In this document: one piece after another, positions 18,450 through 27,002 of the stretch
How positions within the stretch are numbered: the first letter of the stretch is position 1
How the letters are laid out: each line of letters begins with the position of its first letter
Assembly: GCF_000383675.1 (NCBI RefSeq)
Contig: NZ_KB911827.1
Span: 1 to 64,000 of the forward strand
Source of the DNA: Terracoccus sp. 273MFTsu3.1
GTDB taxonomy: Bacteria; Actinomycetota; Actinomycetes; Actinomycetales; Dermatophilaceae
DNA length: 64,000 nucleotides
Direction of reading: 5' to 3'
Program-made: the position numbers and the translations under genes
Notes under the pieces: generated by a model
Databases searched by the model: none
What the model was told of the DNA's origin: nothing
Seen by the model: only the letters and a program-made list of their open reading frames with translations

Positions 18450-19186
18450 AAGCCGACCCGTCCCGCCAGTGGCGCCTGCTCGACCTGCAGGCCATCGACA
18501 CGCGTCTCGACCAGATCACCCATGCGAAGGCGACCCTGCCGCAGACCCCTGCGGTCGAGGCGGCCCGGCGCGAGCTCGGTGCGCTCGAGACGGAGATCGT
18601 CAACGCCCGCACGGCTGCCGGAGACGTGCAGCGCGAGCTGACGAAGTCCGACCAGGACGTCCAGCTCGTGCGTGACCGCGCCGCACGCAACCAGGCGCGG
18701 CTCGACGCCGGCCAGGGCAGCGCCAAGGACCTTCAGGCGCTCCAGCACGAGCTGACGTCGTTGGCGCGCCGCCAGGCCGAGCTCGAGGACGTCGAGCTCG
18801 AGGTCATGGAGCGGTCGGAGTCGCTCACGGCCCGGGTCGCCGAGCTCGAGGCCCGCCACGTCGAGCTCGCGGCACGTGTCGAGACCCTCGAGTCCGAGCG
18901 GACCACGGCCCTGGCGACGCTCGACGCCGAGGCCGAGAAGGTCGGCTCCGGTCGGGCCGACATCGTCGCGGGCGTCGGCGAGGAGCTCATCGCCCTCTAC
19001 GAGAAGATCCGTGCCAGCAGCGGTGGCATGGCCGCCGCCGAGCTGCGCCACCGTCGGTGCGGTGGGTGCCGGCTCGAGCTCGGCAACGTCGACCTCTCCC
19101 GCATCCGCAACGCCCCCGAGGACGAGGTCGTGCGCTGCGAGGAGTGCCGCCGCATCATGATCCGTACGGGCGAGTCCGGTCTGTGA
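18446..19186 (+). CDS. Coiled-coil protein with C4 zinc ribbon
   Basis: A 246-residue protein: long coiled coil (about residues 10-180, rich in heptads of A/L/E/R), then a C-terminal zinc ribbon with CGGCRLEL and CEECRRIM cysteine pairs. It belongs to the C4-type zinc ribbon family found beside nif3 and RNase H genes in actinobacteria (Rv2229c-like); the role is not established. The start codon appears to be CTG at 18446: the family opening KADPSRQWRLLDLQ follows it directly and a GGAGG lies six bases before. It overlaps the nif3 stop (CTGA) and the next start (GTGA), so the three genes are coupled. Confidence 0.82.
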   Translation: MKADPSRQWRLLDLQAIDTRLDQITHAKATLPQTPAVEAARRELGALETEIVNARTAAGDVQRELTKSDQDVQLVRDRAARNQARLDAGQGSAKDLQALQHELTSLARRQAELEDVELEVMERSESLTARVAELEARHVELAARVETLESERTTALATLDAEAEKVGSGRADIVAGVGEELIALYEKIRASSGGMAAAELRHRRCGGCRLELGNVDLSRIRNAPEDEVVRCEECRRIMIRTGESGL

Positions 19187-20178
19187 CCGCTGCGTCTCGC
19201 GGGTCGGGACGCCGGCTCGTCATCGAGGCGGACGGCGGGTCCCGGGGCAACCCGGGGGTCGCCGGCTACGGCGCCCTCGTCCGTGACCCCGCGACCGGCC
19301 GGGTCCTCGTCGAGCTCGCCGAGCCGCTCGGCACGGCGAGCAACAACGTCGCCGAGTACTCCGGCCTGCTCGCCGGCCTGCGGGCCGTGCTCGACCTCGA
19401 CCCGGCTGCGACGGTCAGCGTCAAGATGGACTCCAAGCTCGTCGTCGAGCAGATGTCCGGGCGCTGGAAGATCAAGCACGAGGACATGCGCCGTCTCGCG
19501 CTGGAGGCCCGGGACCTGTGCGCCGAGATCTCGAACGCCGGCGGCAGCGTCGACTTCGAGTGGATCCCGCGGGAGAAGAACAAGGACGCGGACGCCCTCA
19601 GCAACGACGCGATGGACGGCAAGAGCGTGCATCGGGTCCTCACCGCGGAGGGTAGCGATGGGACAGACTCGGTGGATGCGGGATCGCTTGTGGCTCAAGG
19701 CATCTCCGAGGTATCGGCTGCTCAGCCCGGGCCCCGTCCGCTGCGCCTCCTGCTCGTCCAGGAGCCGCACGACGCAGGCGCAGCGCCTCGCATCGTCGCG
19801 GCGGTCCGGCGTCTCGTCGGTCCGGGTGCTCGTGTCGTCGGCGCCGACGACGACCTCGCGACGCGCGTGGCGGCAGATCTCGCTGCGGCGCTCGACGTCG
19901 AGGCCGACACGTCGGGGGACTGGTCCGGCCGGGCACCTGGCGAGGGCCCCGACGAGAGGGTGCGCACGGCATACCACTCGCTCGCCGCGACCGGTGGCAC
20001 CGTCGTCGCGGTGACGAGCAGGCGAGGCGTGCTCTCCGTGCTCAGCGACGTGCTCGGCACGCCCGTCGGGCGCTTCTGGGCCGTGGCCACGGCGGCAGGC
20101 AGCCTCACCGCGGTGGAGGTCTGGGAGGACGGGTCCGCCTCGGTGGCTTTCACCAATCGGACCGACCATCTCGCCTGA
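19183..20178 (+). CDS. RNase HI domain fused to a degenerate histidine-phosphatase domain
   Basis: A 331-residue protein like mycobacterial Rv2228c, an RNase H fused to a CobC-like phosphatase. Residues 10-145 form RNase HI with catalytic D17, E58, D83 and D137 all present, so it should cut the RNA of RNA-DNA hybrids. The C-terminal part follows the histidine phosphatase outline but has lost its catalytic boxes. The usual RHGET after the first strand reads QEPHD, and the second histidine region reads VTSRRGVLSVL. The phosphatase half is therefore probably inactive. The GTG start overlaps the zinc-ribbon gene stop. Confidence 0.85.
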   Translation: MTAASRGSGRRLVIEADGGSRGNPGVAGYGALVRDPATGRVLVELAEPLGTASNNVAEYSGLLAGLRAVLDLDPAATVSVKMDSKLVVEQMSGRWKIKHEDMRRLALEARDLCAEISNAGGSVDFEWIPREKNKDADALSNDAMDGKSVHRVLTAEGSDGTDSVDAGSLVAQGISEVSAAQPGPRPLRLLLVQEPHDAGAAPRIVAAVRRLVGPGARVVGADDDLATRVAADLAAALDVEADTSGDWSGRAPGEGPDERVRTAYHSLAATGGTVVAVTSRRGVLSVLSDVLGTPVGRFWAVATAAGSLTAVEVWEDGSASVAFTNRTDHLA

Positions 20179-20190
20179 CGGACGCTGTGC

Positions 20191-20196
20191 GATATT
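20191..20196 (+). promoter_or_regulatory. -10 element GATATT for leaderless rhodanese gene
   Basis: GATATT ends six bases before the ATG at 20203, and no ribosome site is seen. Confidence 0.4.
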
Positions 20197-20202
20197 CGGG
20201 GC

Positions 20203-20616
20203 ATGAGCTATGCCGGTGACGTGACCCCCGAGCAGGCCTGGACGGTCCTGCGCGACGAGCCCGGTGCGGCGCTCGTCGACGTGCGCACGAGGGCGGAGTG
20301 GTCCTACGTCGGGCTGCCCGACCTCGGCGAGATCGGCAAGGACGTCGTCCTCGTCGAATGGCAGACCTATCCCGACGGCGCGGTCAACGAGCGGTTCACC
20401 GCCGAGCTCGAGGCCGCCGGGGTGCCCAAGGACGCTCCCGTCTACTTCCTCTGCCGGTCCGGGGTGCGCTCCGTCGCCGCGGCCGAGGCGGCCACCCGCA
20501 GCGGGTGGTCACGGTCGCACAACGTCCTCGAGGGCTTCGAGGGACCGCACGACGAGCAGCGCCACCGCGCGGTCTCCGGGTGGAAGGTCGCGGGCCTGCC
20601 GTGGGTGCAGGGATGA
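20203..20616 (+). CDS. Rhodanese-like sulfurtransferase
   Basis: A 137-residue single-domain rhodanese. The active-site loop is C84-R-S-G-V-R, able to carry a persulfide. The family strands LVDVRTRAEW and YFLCRSG are clear. Its stop overlaps the start of metZ (ATGA), so sulfur transfer and O-succinylhomoserine sulfhydrylation are probably linked; this pairing is seen in many proteobacteria and actinobacteria. The natural sulfur donor is unknown. Confidence 0.9.
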   Translation: MSYAGDVTPEQAWTVLRDEPGAALVDVRTRAEWSYVGLPDLGEIGKDVVLVEWQTYPDGAVNERFTAELEAAGVPKDAPVYFLCRSGVRSVAAAEAATRSGWSRSHNVLEGFEGPHDEQRHRAVSGWKVAGLPWVQG

Positions 20617-21794
20617 GCGACGCGAGCCAGCAGTGGCGCCCCGACACCCTCGCCGTGCGGGGAGGCTTGTCCCGCAGTGGTTTCGAGGAGACCTCCGAGG
20701 CGCTCTACCTGACGTCCGGCTTCGTCTACGACACCGCGGAGGACGCCGAGGCGGCCTTCAAGGGTGACGTCGACCGCTTCGTCTACTCCCGCTACGGCAA
20801 CCCGACCGTGGCGATGTTCGAGGAGCGACTGCGCCAGATCGAGGGCGCCGAGGCGTGCTTCGCCACCGGGTCGGGCATGTCCGCCGTCTTCGTCGCGCTC
20901 GCGGCGCTCCTCGGCCAGGGCGACCGCGTCGTCTCGTCGCGGGCCCTCTTCGGGTCCTGCTTCGTCATCCTCGACGAGATCCTGCCGCGCTGGGGCGTCG
21001 AGACCGTCTTCGTCGACGGCGCCGACCTCGACCAGTGGCGTGAGGCGCTCGCCGAGCCCACGACCGCGGTCTTCTTCGAGACGCCGAGCAACCCGATGCA
21101 GGAGCTCGTCGACATCGCCGCCGTCACCGAGCTGGCCCATGCCGCCGGCGCGAAGGTCGTCGTCGACAACGTCTTCGGCACGCCGGTCTTCTCCAAGCCG
21201 CTCGACCTCGGCGCCGACATCATCGTCTACTCCGCCACGAAGCACATCGACGGCCAGGGCCGCACGCTGGGCGGCGCGGTGCTCGGCCCCAAGGAGTTCA
21301 TCGACGGGCCGGTGCAGAACCTCATGCGCCACACGGGTCCGTCGATGTCGCCCTTCAACGCGTGGGTGCTCGTCAAGGGCCTCGAGACGATGTCGCTGCG
21401 CGTCGAGCGGATGGCCGACAGCGCCCTCGAGGTGGCGCGCTTCCTCGAGTCGCACCCGAGCGTCAAGCGCGTCGTGCACCCGTTCCTCGAGTCGCACCCG
21501 CAGCACGACCTCGCCAAGCGGCAGATGCTCGCGGGCGGCACCGTCGTGACCTTCGAGCTCGACGGGGGCAAGGACGAGGCGTTCGCCCTGATGAACGCCC
21601 TGCAGGTCATCGACATCTCCAACAACCTCGGCGACTCCAAGTCGCTCATCACGCACCCCGCGACGACGACGCACCGCCGGCTCGCACCCGAGGCGCGGGC
21701 CGCGGTCGGCATCACCGACGGCGTGCTGCGGGTCTCGGTCGGCCTCGAGGACGTCCGCGACCTCGTCGACGACCTCCGACGCGCCCTCGGCTGA
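20613..21794 (+). CDS. metZ: O-succinylhomoserine sulfhydrylase
   Basis: A 393-residue PLP enzyme of the Cys/Met metabolism family that makes homocysteine from an O-acylated homoserine and sulfide. The PLP lysine is K210 in VYSATKHIDGQGRTLGG; other PLP contacts are YSRYGNPT and ATGSGMSAV. The SATKHIDGQGR motif is characteristic of MetZ rather than cystathionine gamma-synthase. The ATG start overlaps the rhodanese stop. A strong hairpin lies 17 bases downstream. Confidence 0.92.
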   Translation: MSDASQQWRPDTLAVRGGLSRSGFEETSEALYLTSGFVYDTAEDAEAAFKGDVDRFVYSRYGNPTVAMFEERLRQIEGAEACFATGSGMSAVFVALAALLGQGDRVVSSRALFGSCFVILDEILPRWGVETVFVDGADLDQWREALAEPTTAVFFETPSNPMQELVDIAAVTELAHAAGAKVVVDNVFGTPVFSKPLDLGADIIVYSATKHIDGQGRTLGGAVLGPKEFIDGPVQNLMRHTGPSMSPFNAWVLVKGLETMSLRVERMADSALEVARFLESHPSVKRVVHPFLESHPQHDLAKRQMLAGGTVVTFELDGGKDEAFALMNALQVIDISNNLGDSKSLITHPATTTHRRLAPEARAAVGITDGVLRVSVGLEDVRDLVDDLRRALG

Positions 21795-21810
21795 GTCGAG
21801 CGTCCGCCCA

Positions 21811-21851
21811 CCTCGCGGTCAGCCGCGCACCGCGTGCGGCTGACCGCGAGG
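21811..21851. terminator. Hairpin after metZ
   Basis: A perfect 16-bp stem, CCTCGCGGTCAGCCGC (21811-21826) against GCGGCTGACCGCGAGG (21836-21851), with a 9-base loop, between convergent metZ and the transporter gene. Confidence 0.8.
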
Positions 21852-21896
21852 GTGTGTGGCCGAGGGCCCGGCGTATGCCGTCAGCCGGTCAGCGGG

Positions 21897-22988
21897 TCAG
21901 CTGGTGGCGGCGAGGGCCAGGGTCGCGGCGGTCACGACCGTGACGGCGCACAGGGCGCCGGTGCGCGCGATGCGACCGACGTCGACGGAGAGGTCGGCGG
22001 ACCGGCAGCGGGAGGCCCAGAGCAGCGTCGCGACCGAGCCCCACATCGTGATGATGGGCCCGGCGTTGACCCCGATGAGCAGGGCCGCCAGACGCGTGGG
22101 GGCATCCGCCACCGTCGGCTCGAGCGCGAGGTACGCCGGCAGGTTGTTGATGCCGTTGGAGGTCAGCACGCCGAGACCGCTGACCCTGAAGAGGTCGCCG
22201 ATGCCGGTGCCGTGCCCGACGACGGTGCGCAGCCAGGCCTCGAGCCCCAGGCGCAGGGCGGCGTCGATGACGACGAAGAGGATGCAGATGCCCATGACCG
22301 TGAGCCACGGCATCTTGATCCGGCGCAGCAGCTCGGGCGCACGCCAGTAGGTCGCGCCGAGCAGGACGAGGGCGGCCGGCACGGACGCCAGGGCCGGCTG
22401 GACGCCGACGACGAACGCCGGGGCGAGCAGCACGCAGACCCCGCCGGCGACCTGCATGAGCACCCGGTCGTGCGGCTCCGCGCGCGGTGGTGTGTCGTAG
22501 GTGCTGCCGAGGTCGCGCCGGTGCAGCAGCCAGAGCACCGCGACCGTCGCGGCGATCGCCACGATCGCCGGCACGGCCATGAGCTTGATGTAGCCCAGGG
22601 TCCCGACCCCCAGCGCTGCGAACGGGTGCAGGGCCAGCAGGTTGGTGAGGTTGGACACCGGCAGGAGCAGGGACGCCGTGTTGGCCAGCCAGAGCGTCGT
22701 CATGGCGAACGGCAGGGGTGGGGCGCCGACCTGACGGGCCACCGTGATGGCCACGGGGGTGAGCAAGACAGCCGTCGTGTCGAGGCTGAGCACGACCGTG
22801 CACACGACCGCGATCCCGACGATGAGCAGCCAGAGGACGAGCACGCGTCCCCTGGCGACGCGCGCGGCGTGGTGCGCCATGACGTCGAACAGCCCCGACA
22901 GGTCGCAGATCTCGGCCACGAGGGTGATCGCGACGAGGAAGACGAGGATCGGCGCCACGCGCTCGACGAGCAGGCTGAGGTCGAACAC
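21897..22988 (-). CDS. SLC13/ArsB-like membrane transporter
   Basis: A 363-residue integral membrane protein with about 10 hydrophobic segments and the family signatures SLDTTAVLLTPV, TASLLLPVSNLTNLL and SNGINNLPAYLAL, with two re-entrant Asn-rich loops typical of the ion transporter superfamily (ArsB, NhaD, SLC13). The substrate (arsenite, citrate, sulfate or sodium/proton) cannot be assigned by eye. It is shorter than most family members (about 420). The GTG start lies one base after the yaaA stop, so the two form an operon. Confidence 0.75.
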   Translation of the reverse strand: MFDLSLLVERVAPILVFLVAITLVAEICDLSGLFDVMAHHAARVARGRVLVLWLLIVGIAVVCTVVLSLDTTAVLLTPVAITVARQVGAPPLPFAMTTLWLANTASLLLPVSNLTNLLALHPFAALGVGTLGYIKLMAVPAIVAIAATVAVLWLLHRRDLGSTYDTPPRAEPHDRVLMQVAGGVCVLLAPAFVVGVQPALASVPAALVLLGATYWRAPELLRRIKMPWLTVMGICILFVVIDAALRLGLEAWLRTVVGHGTGIGDLFRVSGLGVLTSNGINNLPAYLALEPTVADAPTRLAALLIGVNAGPIITMWGSVATLLWASRCRSADLSVDVGRIARTGALCAVTVVTAATLALAATS

Positions 22989-22989
22989 G

Positions 22990-23739
22990 TCAGGCCTTCG
23001 GGGTCGTGGCCAGCTGCCACGGACGGCCCGGACGCGGCGGGGGCGTCAGCTCGACGTCGAAGCGCTCCGAGAGCCGCTCGGCCAGCGCGTGCGGCGTGCG
23101 CGGCGCCTCGGCCTGCACGAGCTCACGCGTCACGAGGCCGCGGGTGTGCTTGGCCGTGTGCGAGGCACCGGGGACGGTGACGTGCACCCAGCGCTCGGCG
23201 CGCTCGCCCGTGGGACGCCACACGGCGGCATACGTGCTCGACCGGCAGTCGACGACGAGCTCACGCGGCTTCACCGCGGCGTCGAGGGCCGACGGCAGCT
23301 CCTGGCGCCACTCGTGCGACAGGTAGCCGATGCCGGGGAGGGTGCTGCAGATGTTGACCCGGTAGGCCGGCACGCGGTCCGCGAGCCGCAGCGCACCGAA
23401 GAGGGCCGACACGACCACGACCCAGCGGTTGGCGCGGCGCTTGGAGGCCGCGTCGAGCGAGTCGACGTCGAGGGCCTGGTAGAGCACACCGGTGTAGACG
23501 TGCGAGGCGGTTGCCGTGGGAGCGCTGCGCAGGACCGTGTTGCGCTCGAGGTCGGCGACGAGGTTCGGGTTGATCTCGAGGACGCGCGCCGCGTCGGGCT
23601 CGCCGCTCAGTCGCTCCACCGTCTCGACGACCGACTCGCGCAGCGGCGTCAGCTCGGGGAACGAGAGGCTGCCGAGGTCGAGCGCCCGCCCCCGCCGGGG
23701 TGAGGTCTTGCCCTCGGACGGGGGGAGCAGGATGAGCAC
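22990..23739 (-). CDS. yaaA: YaaA family peroxide-stress protein
   Basis: A 249-residue DUF328/UPF0246 protein. The family pattern is clear: LILLPPSEGKTSPRRG at the N-terminus, YTGVLYQALD, VVVSALFGALRLADRVPAYRV and the C-terminal SHTAKHTRGLVTRELV. E. coli YaaA lowers free iron under hydrogen peroxide stress; that role is family knowledge. The GTG at 23739 is seven bases after TAGGCT and lacks a ribosome site, so the mRNA is probably leaderless. It is divergent from the RNB-domain nuclease gene. Confidence 0.88.
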   Translation of the reverse strand: MLILLPPSEGKTSPRRGRALDLGSLSFPELTPLRESVVETVERLSGEPDAARVLEINPNLVADLERNTVLRSAPTATASHVYTGVLYQALDVDSLDAASKRRANRWVVVVSALFGALRLADRVPAYRVNICSTLPGIGYLSHEWRQELPSALDAAVKPRELVVDCRSSTYAAVWRPTGERAERWVHVTVPGASHTAKHTRGLVTRELVQAEAPRTPHALAERLSERFDVELTPPPRPGRPWQLATTPKA

Positions 23740-23746
23740 GGGGGTC

Positions 23747-23752
23747 AGCCTA
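23747..23752 (-). promoter_or_regulatory. -10 element TAGGCT for leaderless yaaA
   Basis: On the minus strand TAGGCT is followed by seven bases and the GTG start of yaaA. Confidence 0.5.
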
Positions 23753-23866
23753 GGCAAACGGGACAGTGATGTCTCATCCCCGCGCGTGTCGCGGGCGACG
23801 AAGGATCGCCCCGGCCCGCAGCGGAGCGGCCCGGGTGCGCAACCGCCGGGAGCGCGTCGTGGTGCG

Positions 23867-23872
23867 TAGGGT
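23867..23872 (+). promoter_or_regulatory. -10 element TAGGGT for leaderless RNB nuclease gene
   Basis: TAGGGT ends six bases before the ATG at 23879; no ribosome site is seen. Confidence 0.5.
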
Positions 23873-23878
23873 GACGCC

Positions 23879-25315
23879 ATGGCCCAGCGACACATCGTCT
23901 TCCGCCCGGCGCCGACGCCCGGCGACGTGGCACGGCAGCTGACGGCACGCTTCGAGGCGGTGCGTCGGGAGTTCGAGGTGCCGGACCGGTTCCCGCCCGA
24001 GGTGCTGGCCGAGGCTGCCGCGGCCGCCGGTGCCGCAACCCTGCCGGAGCGGGACGAGACCTCCGTGCCGTTCGTCACCATCGACCCGGCGACGTCGATG
24101 GACCTCGACCAGGCCATGTCGATCGAGCGCAGCGGCGACGGCTACCGGGTGCGCTACGCCATCGCCGACGTGCCTGCCTTCGTCCGCGCCGGTGGCGCCG
24201 TCGACGGCGAGGCGCGCCGCCGTGGCCAGACGGTCTACTGCCCGGACATGCGCGTCCAGCTGCACCCACCGGAGCTGAGCGAGGGGGCCGCGAGCCTGCT
24301 GCCCGACCAGGTGCGCCCCGCCTTCGTCTGGGACCTTACCCTTGCCGCCGACGGCGAGGGCACCGCGGTCGAGGTCTACCGCGCCATGGTCCGCAGCGTC
24401 CGGCGCTACGACTACGAGCAGGTGCAGAAGGAGGTCGACGCCGGCACCGCCGAGGAGTGCCTCGTCCTGCTCAAGGAGATCGGCGAGAAGCGCGTCCTGC
24501 TCGAGCGCAAGCGTGGCGGGGCGACCCTGCCGATGCCCGAGCAGGAGGTCGAGGAGGACGAGCACGGTGGCTTCCGGATCTCGTTCCGGCCGTTGCTGGC
24601 CGCCGAGGACTGGAACGCCCAGATCTCGCTGCTCACCGGCATGGGCGGTGCCGACCTCATGCTCCGGGGCAAGATCGGCATCCTGCGCACCATGCCGCCG
24701 CCGGACCCGCGCGACCTGGCGCGCTTCCGCCGGCAGGCCAAGGCCGCCGGTGTCGACTGGCCGAAGGACCTGTCGTACGGCGAGCTGCTGCGCACGCTGG
24801 ACCGCACCAACCCGCGGCACCTCGCGCTCATCCACGAGGCGACCTCGCTCTTCCGCGGCGCCGGCTACACCCCCTTCGACGGTGAGGTGCCGGCGCAGCC
24901 GACGCACGCGGCCGTCGCCAACCCGTACGCGCACGTGACGGCTCCGCTGCGGCGTCTCGTCGACCGCTTCGGGCTCGTCGTGTGCGAGGCGCTCTCGGCG
25001 GGGCAGGACGTGCCGGGCTGGGTCCGCGAGGCGCTGCCCACCCTCCCCGAGATCATGGCGACCTCCGACCGGCGCACCAACGGGGTCGAGCGGGCCTGCA
25101 CCGACGCCGTCGAGGCCGCCGAGCTGCACCCGCTCGTCGGGAGCACCGTGCAGGGCGTCGTCGTCGACGAGAACGACAAAGGCGTCATCGTCCAGCTCAT
25201 CGACCTCGCCGTCGTGGCCAGAGCGAGCGGGTCGGCGAAGGCCGGCGAGACGGTGACCCTGCGGGTGGACGCCGCCGACGTCGGTACCGGCACGATCACG
25301 CTCTCGCTCGCCTGA
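23879..25315 (+). CDS. RNB-domain 3'-5' exoribonuclease (RNase II/R family)
   Basis: A 478-residue exoribonuclease. The RNB catalytic box FVTIDPATSMDLDQAMSI gives D69, D75 and D77 for two metals; the later HLALIHEATSLFRGAGYTPF and AHVTAPLRRLVDRF segments are RNB signatures. The protein lacks the N-terminal cold-shock domains of RNase II/R and has a short C-terminal S1-like region, like the compact Deinococcus DR2417-type enzymes. It should degrade single-stranded RNA processively. It stands alone and is divergent from yaaA. Confidence 0.9.
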   Translation: MAQRHIVFRPAPTPGDVARQLTARFEAVRREFEVPDRFPPEVLAEAAAAAGAATLPERDETSVPFVTIDPATSMDLDQAMSIERSGDGYRVRYAIADVPAFVRAGGAVDGEARRRGQTVYCPDMRVQLHPPELSEGAASLLPDQVRPAFVWDLTLAADGEGTAVEVYRAMVRSVRRYDYEQVQKEVDAGTAEECLVLLKEIGEKRVLLERKRGGATLPMPEQEVEEDEHGGFRISFRPLLAAEDWNAQISLLTGMGGADLMLRGKIGILRTMPPPDPRDLARFRRQAKAAGVDWPKDLSYGELLRTLDRTNPRHLALIHEATSLFRGAGYTPFDGEVPAQPTHAAVANPYAHVTAPLRRLVDRFGLVVCEALSAGQDVPGWVREALPTLPEIMATSDRRTNGVERACTDAVEAAELHPLVGSTVQGVVVDENDKGVIVQLIDLAVVARASGSAKAGETVTLRVDAADVGTGTITLSLA

Positions 25316-25377
25316 GGGCTCGAGGCGCTCGGGCGCAGCCGGCCAAAAATCACTGGCCCGGCACTGCGCAGCGCTCC

Positions 25378-25383
25378 TAGCCT
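25378..25383 (+). promoter_or_regulatory. -10 element TAGCCT for a leaderless gene
   Basis: TAGCCT ends six bases before the ATG at 25390. Confidence 0.45.
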
Positions 25384-25389
25384 CGTCGG

Positions 25390-25896
25390 ATGCGGGTGCG
25401 CTTCGTGAGGACCGGTGAACGGCGCTACGAGGTGCGCGTGGAGCGTGACCTCGCGACCGACCTCGTCATGAGCCCGGCGCCGGGGTGGAGCGACCTCGCA
25501 CCGCACGACCTCGTCCACCTCGTCGTCGAGCACCGTTTCGGCCTCCGGGACGGCATCTTCGGCCAGATCGCCGCAGGCGGCAACGCGGGCACCTTCGTGC
25601 CCACCCAGGAGACCCGCACCAAGGCCTGGGCCCGTCGCGTCGAACGCCGGAACCAGTCGCGGGGCACGCAGATCGGGCGGTCGGAGCAGCTCGCCGCTGC
25701 CGTCTACCCGGCATGGCTCCGACACCGCGGGATGACGCCTGACCGCTACGACGAACGGGCCGGCGCAGCAGCAGACCTCGGCGCCCGTGAGCTCGACGAG
25801 GTGTTCACCGACCTCGACCGGCTGTCGGCGCAGTGGTCCGGGCTCGCGGTCGGCGAGAGCGTCGACGTCGACTGGCCCTGGCCCGAGCGGCGCTGA
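25390..25896 (+). CDS. Conserved-looking protein of unknown function with HDLVHLVVE motif
   Basis: A 168-residue soluble protein. The notable motif is HDLVHLVVEHRFGLRDG (about residues 38-54), with two histidines and a glutamate spaced H-x3-H-x3-E along one helix, able to bind a metal ion. It is followed by GIFGQIAAGGNAGTF. No family name is known to me, though I recall similar actinobacterial proteins. No signal peptide or membrane segment. Metal binding is inference. Confidence 0.6.
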   Translation: MRVRFVRTGERRYEVRVERDLATDLVMSPAPGWSDLAPHDLVHLVVEHRFGLRDGIFGQIAAGGNAGTFVPTQETRTKAWARRVERRNQSRGTQIGRSEQLAAAVYPAWLRHRGMTPDRYDERAGAAADLGARELDEVFTDLDRLSAQWSGLAVGESVDVDWPWPERR

Positions 25897-25966
25897 GCCC
25901 CGGCGCACACCCGTGTGCACCCGTCGGCGTCAGGACCCCGCCGGCTGCACACGCCAACCGGCCGGA

Positions 25967-26013
25967 GACGACGTATGCCGTCACGCCCGGCGGGGCGGAC
26001 GGCATACGTCGTC
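25967..26013. terminator. Hairpin built from an inverted pair of GTATGCCG motifs
   Basis: A perfect 16-bp stem, GACGACGTATGCCGTC (25967-25982) against GACGGCATACGTCGTC (25998-26013), with a 15-base loop, between convergent genes. Confidence 0.8.
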
Positions 26014-26027
26014 GTGGTGTTCCGGCG

Positions 26028-26843
26028 CTAGGGAGCGGTGGCGGGAGCGCTCGGGGTGCCCGTGCCCGGGTCCTGCGCGGCGGGGGTCGTGGGCGCGACC
26101 GGTCCGGTCGACGCGGTCGCCTGGCCGGGGGTGGCCGGGGTGGCCGGCGTCGCGGGGGTCGTCGCGGACGGTGTCCCGGTGGACGTGGCCTGGCCCGACG
26201 TGGACCCGGCGGGCGCAGTCGCGGCGCCGGTCGGAGTCGTGGGTGCGGTGGGCGTCGTGCCCAGCGCGCCCTTGTCCGCAACGGTCCCGTCGCCCGAGGC
26301 GTCGCCCGTGGTGCCGGCAGGGCTGTCGACCACGGCGCCCGCGCTCGTGCGGCCGCCGAGGTCCGTGCCGGTCACCCGGGCGCCGGTGGCGAGCTGGAGG
26401 CCGGTGAGGAAGGCCGCGGCGATGGCGAAGACGGCCCCCGTCGTGACGAGGACCCGCCGCGCGGTCACGCGGTCGGGACGGCGCCACCACGGCTCCCGCA
26501 CGATCTCGACGTCCACGCCGTCGGGCCCGCGGCGCGAGCGCACGAGCACGACGGCCTCCCTGGCGCGCGCCATGGAGTTCGTGTAGAGGCTGGCCGCGAT
26601 CGCCGAGATGACGCTGAGCACCGCGGCCCCGGCGATGGTGCCGACGACGCCGAGGCGCGAGCCGAGGGCTGCTGCCGTGGCGGCGGCCATCGAGCCCCCG
26701 AGCAGCTGGGTCAGGGAGAGATCGAGCAGCTTCGCTCTGGGCCGTGCGTCGGGCTCGGCGTCTGCAGGGGCGCCGGGTCGGGTGTCGGTCAGGTCGTCGG
26801 TCAGCGGTTCGGTCATGGTCCTGGGGTCGGTTGCGATCGTCAT
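26028..26843 (-). CDS. Membrane protein with Thr/Pro/Ala-rich tail
   Basis: A 271-residue protein of unknown function. Two hydrophobic segments lie near residues 50-85 (Ala/Gly/Ile-rich) and 130-155 (RVLVTTGAVFAIAAAFLTG), separated by a basic/acidic region ending WWRRPDRVTARR. The last ~110 residues are low-complexity Ala, Thr, Pro and Gly, like cell-wall-spanning linkers. Predicted to sit in the membrane with the tail outside. The start at 26843 (MTIATDP) has GGGAG touching the ATG; MTEPLTDD at 26816 is an alternative. No family recognised. Confidence 0.6.
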   Translation of the reverse strand: MTIATDPRTMTEPLTDDLTDTRPGAPADAEPDARPRAKLLDLSLTQLLGGSMAAATAAALGSRLGVVGTIAGAAVLSVISAIAASLYTNSMARAREAVVLVRSRRGPDGVDVEIVREPWWRRPDRVTARRVLVTTGAVFAIAAAFLTGLQLATGARVTGTDLGGRTSAGAVVDSPAGTTGDASGDGTVADKGALGTTPTAPTTPTGAATAPAGSTSGQATSTGTPSATTPATPATPATPGQATASTGPVAPTTPAAQDPGTGTPSAPATAP

Positions 26844-27002
26844 CTCCCATGCACGACGAACGACGGTCCCGGATCGTTGACGAGATCGGGGAGGTGTGAC
26901 TCGGGTCACCTCGGTCCGGCGGACCGGGGGACCCGGGGGACCGGCGCCGATTCGGGCGATCGGGCCCGACGGTGACAGACTCGGGGCGATCACTGGAGGA
27001 CC

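Noticed and set aside
23774-25129. A 451-codon minus-strand frame through the RNB nuclease gene
   Set aside because: No family similarity and fully antisense to a gene with all RNB catalytic residues.
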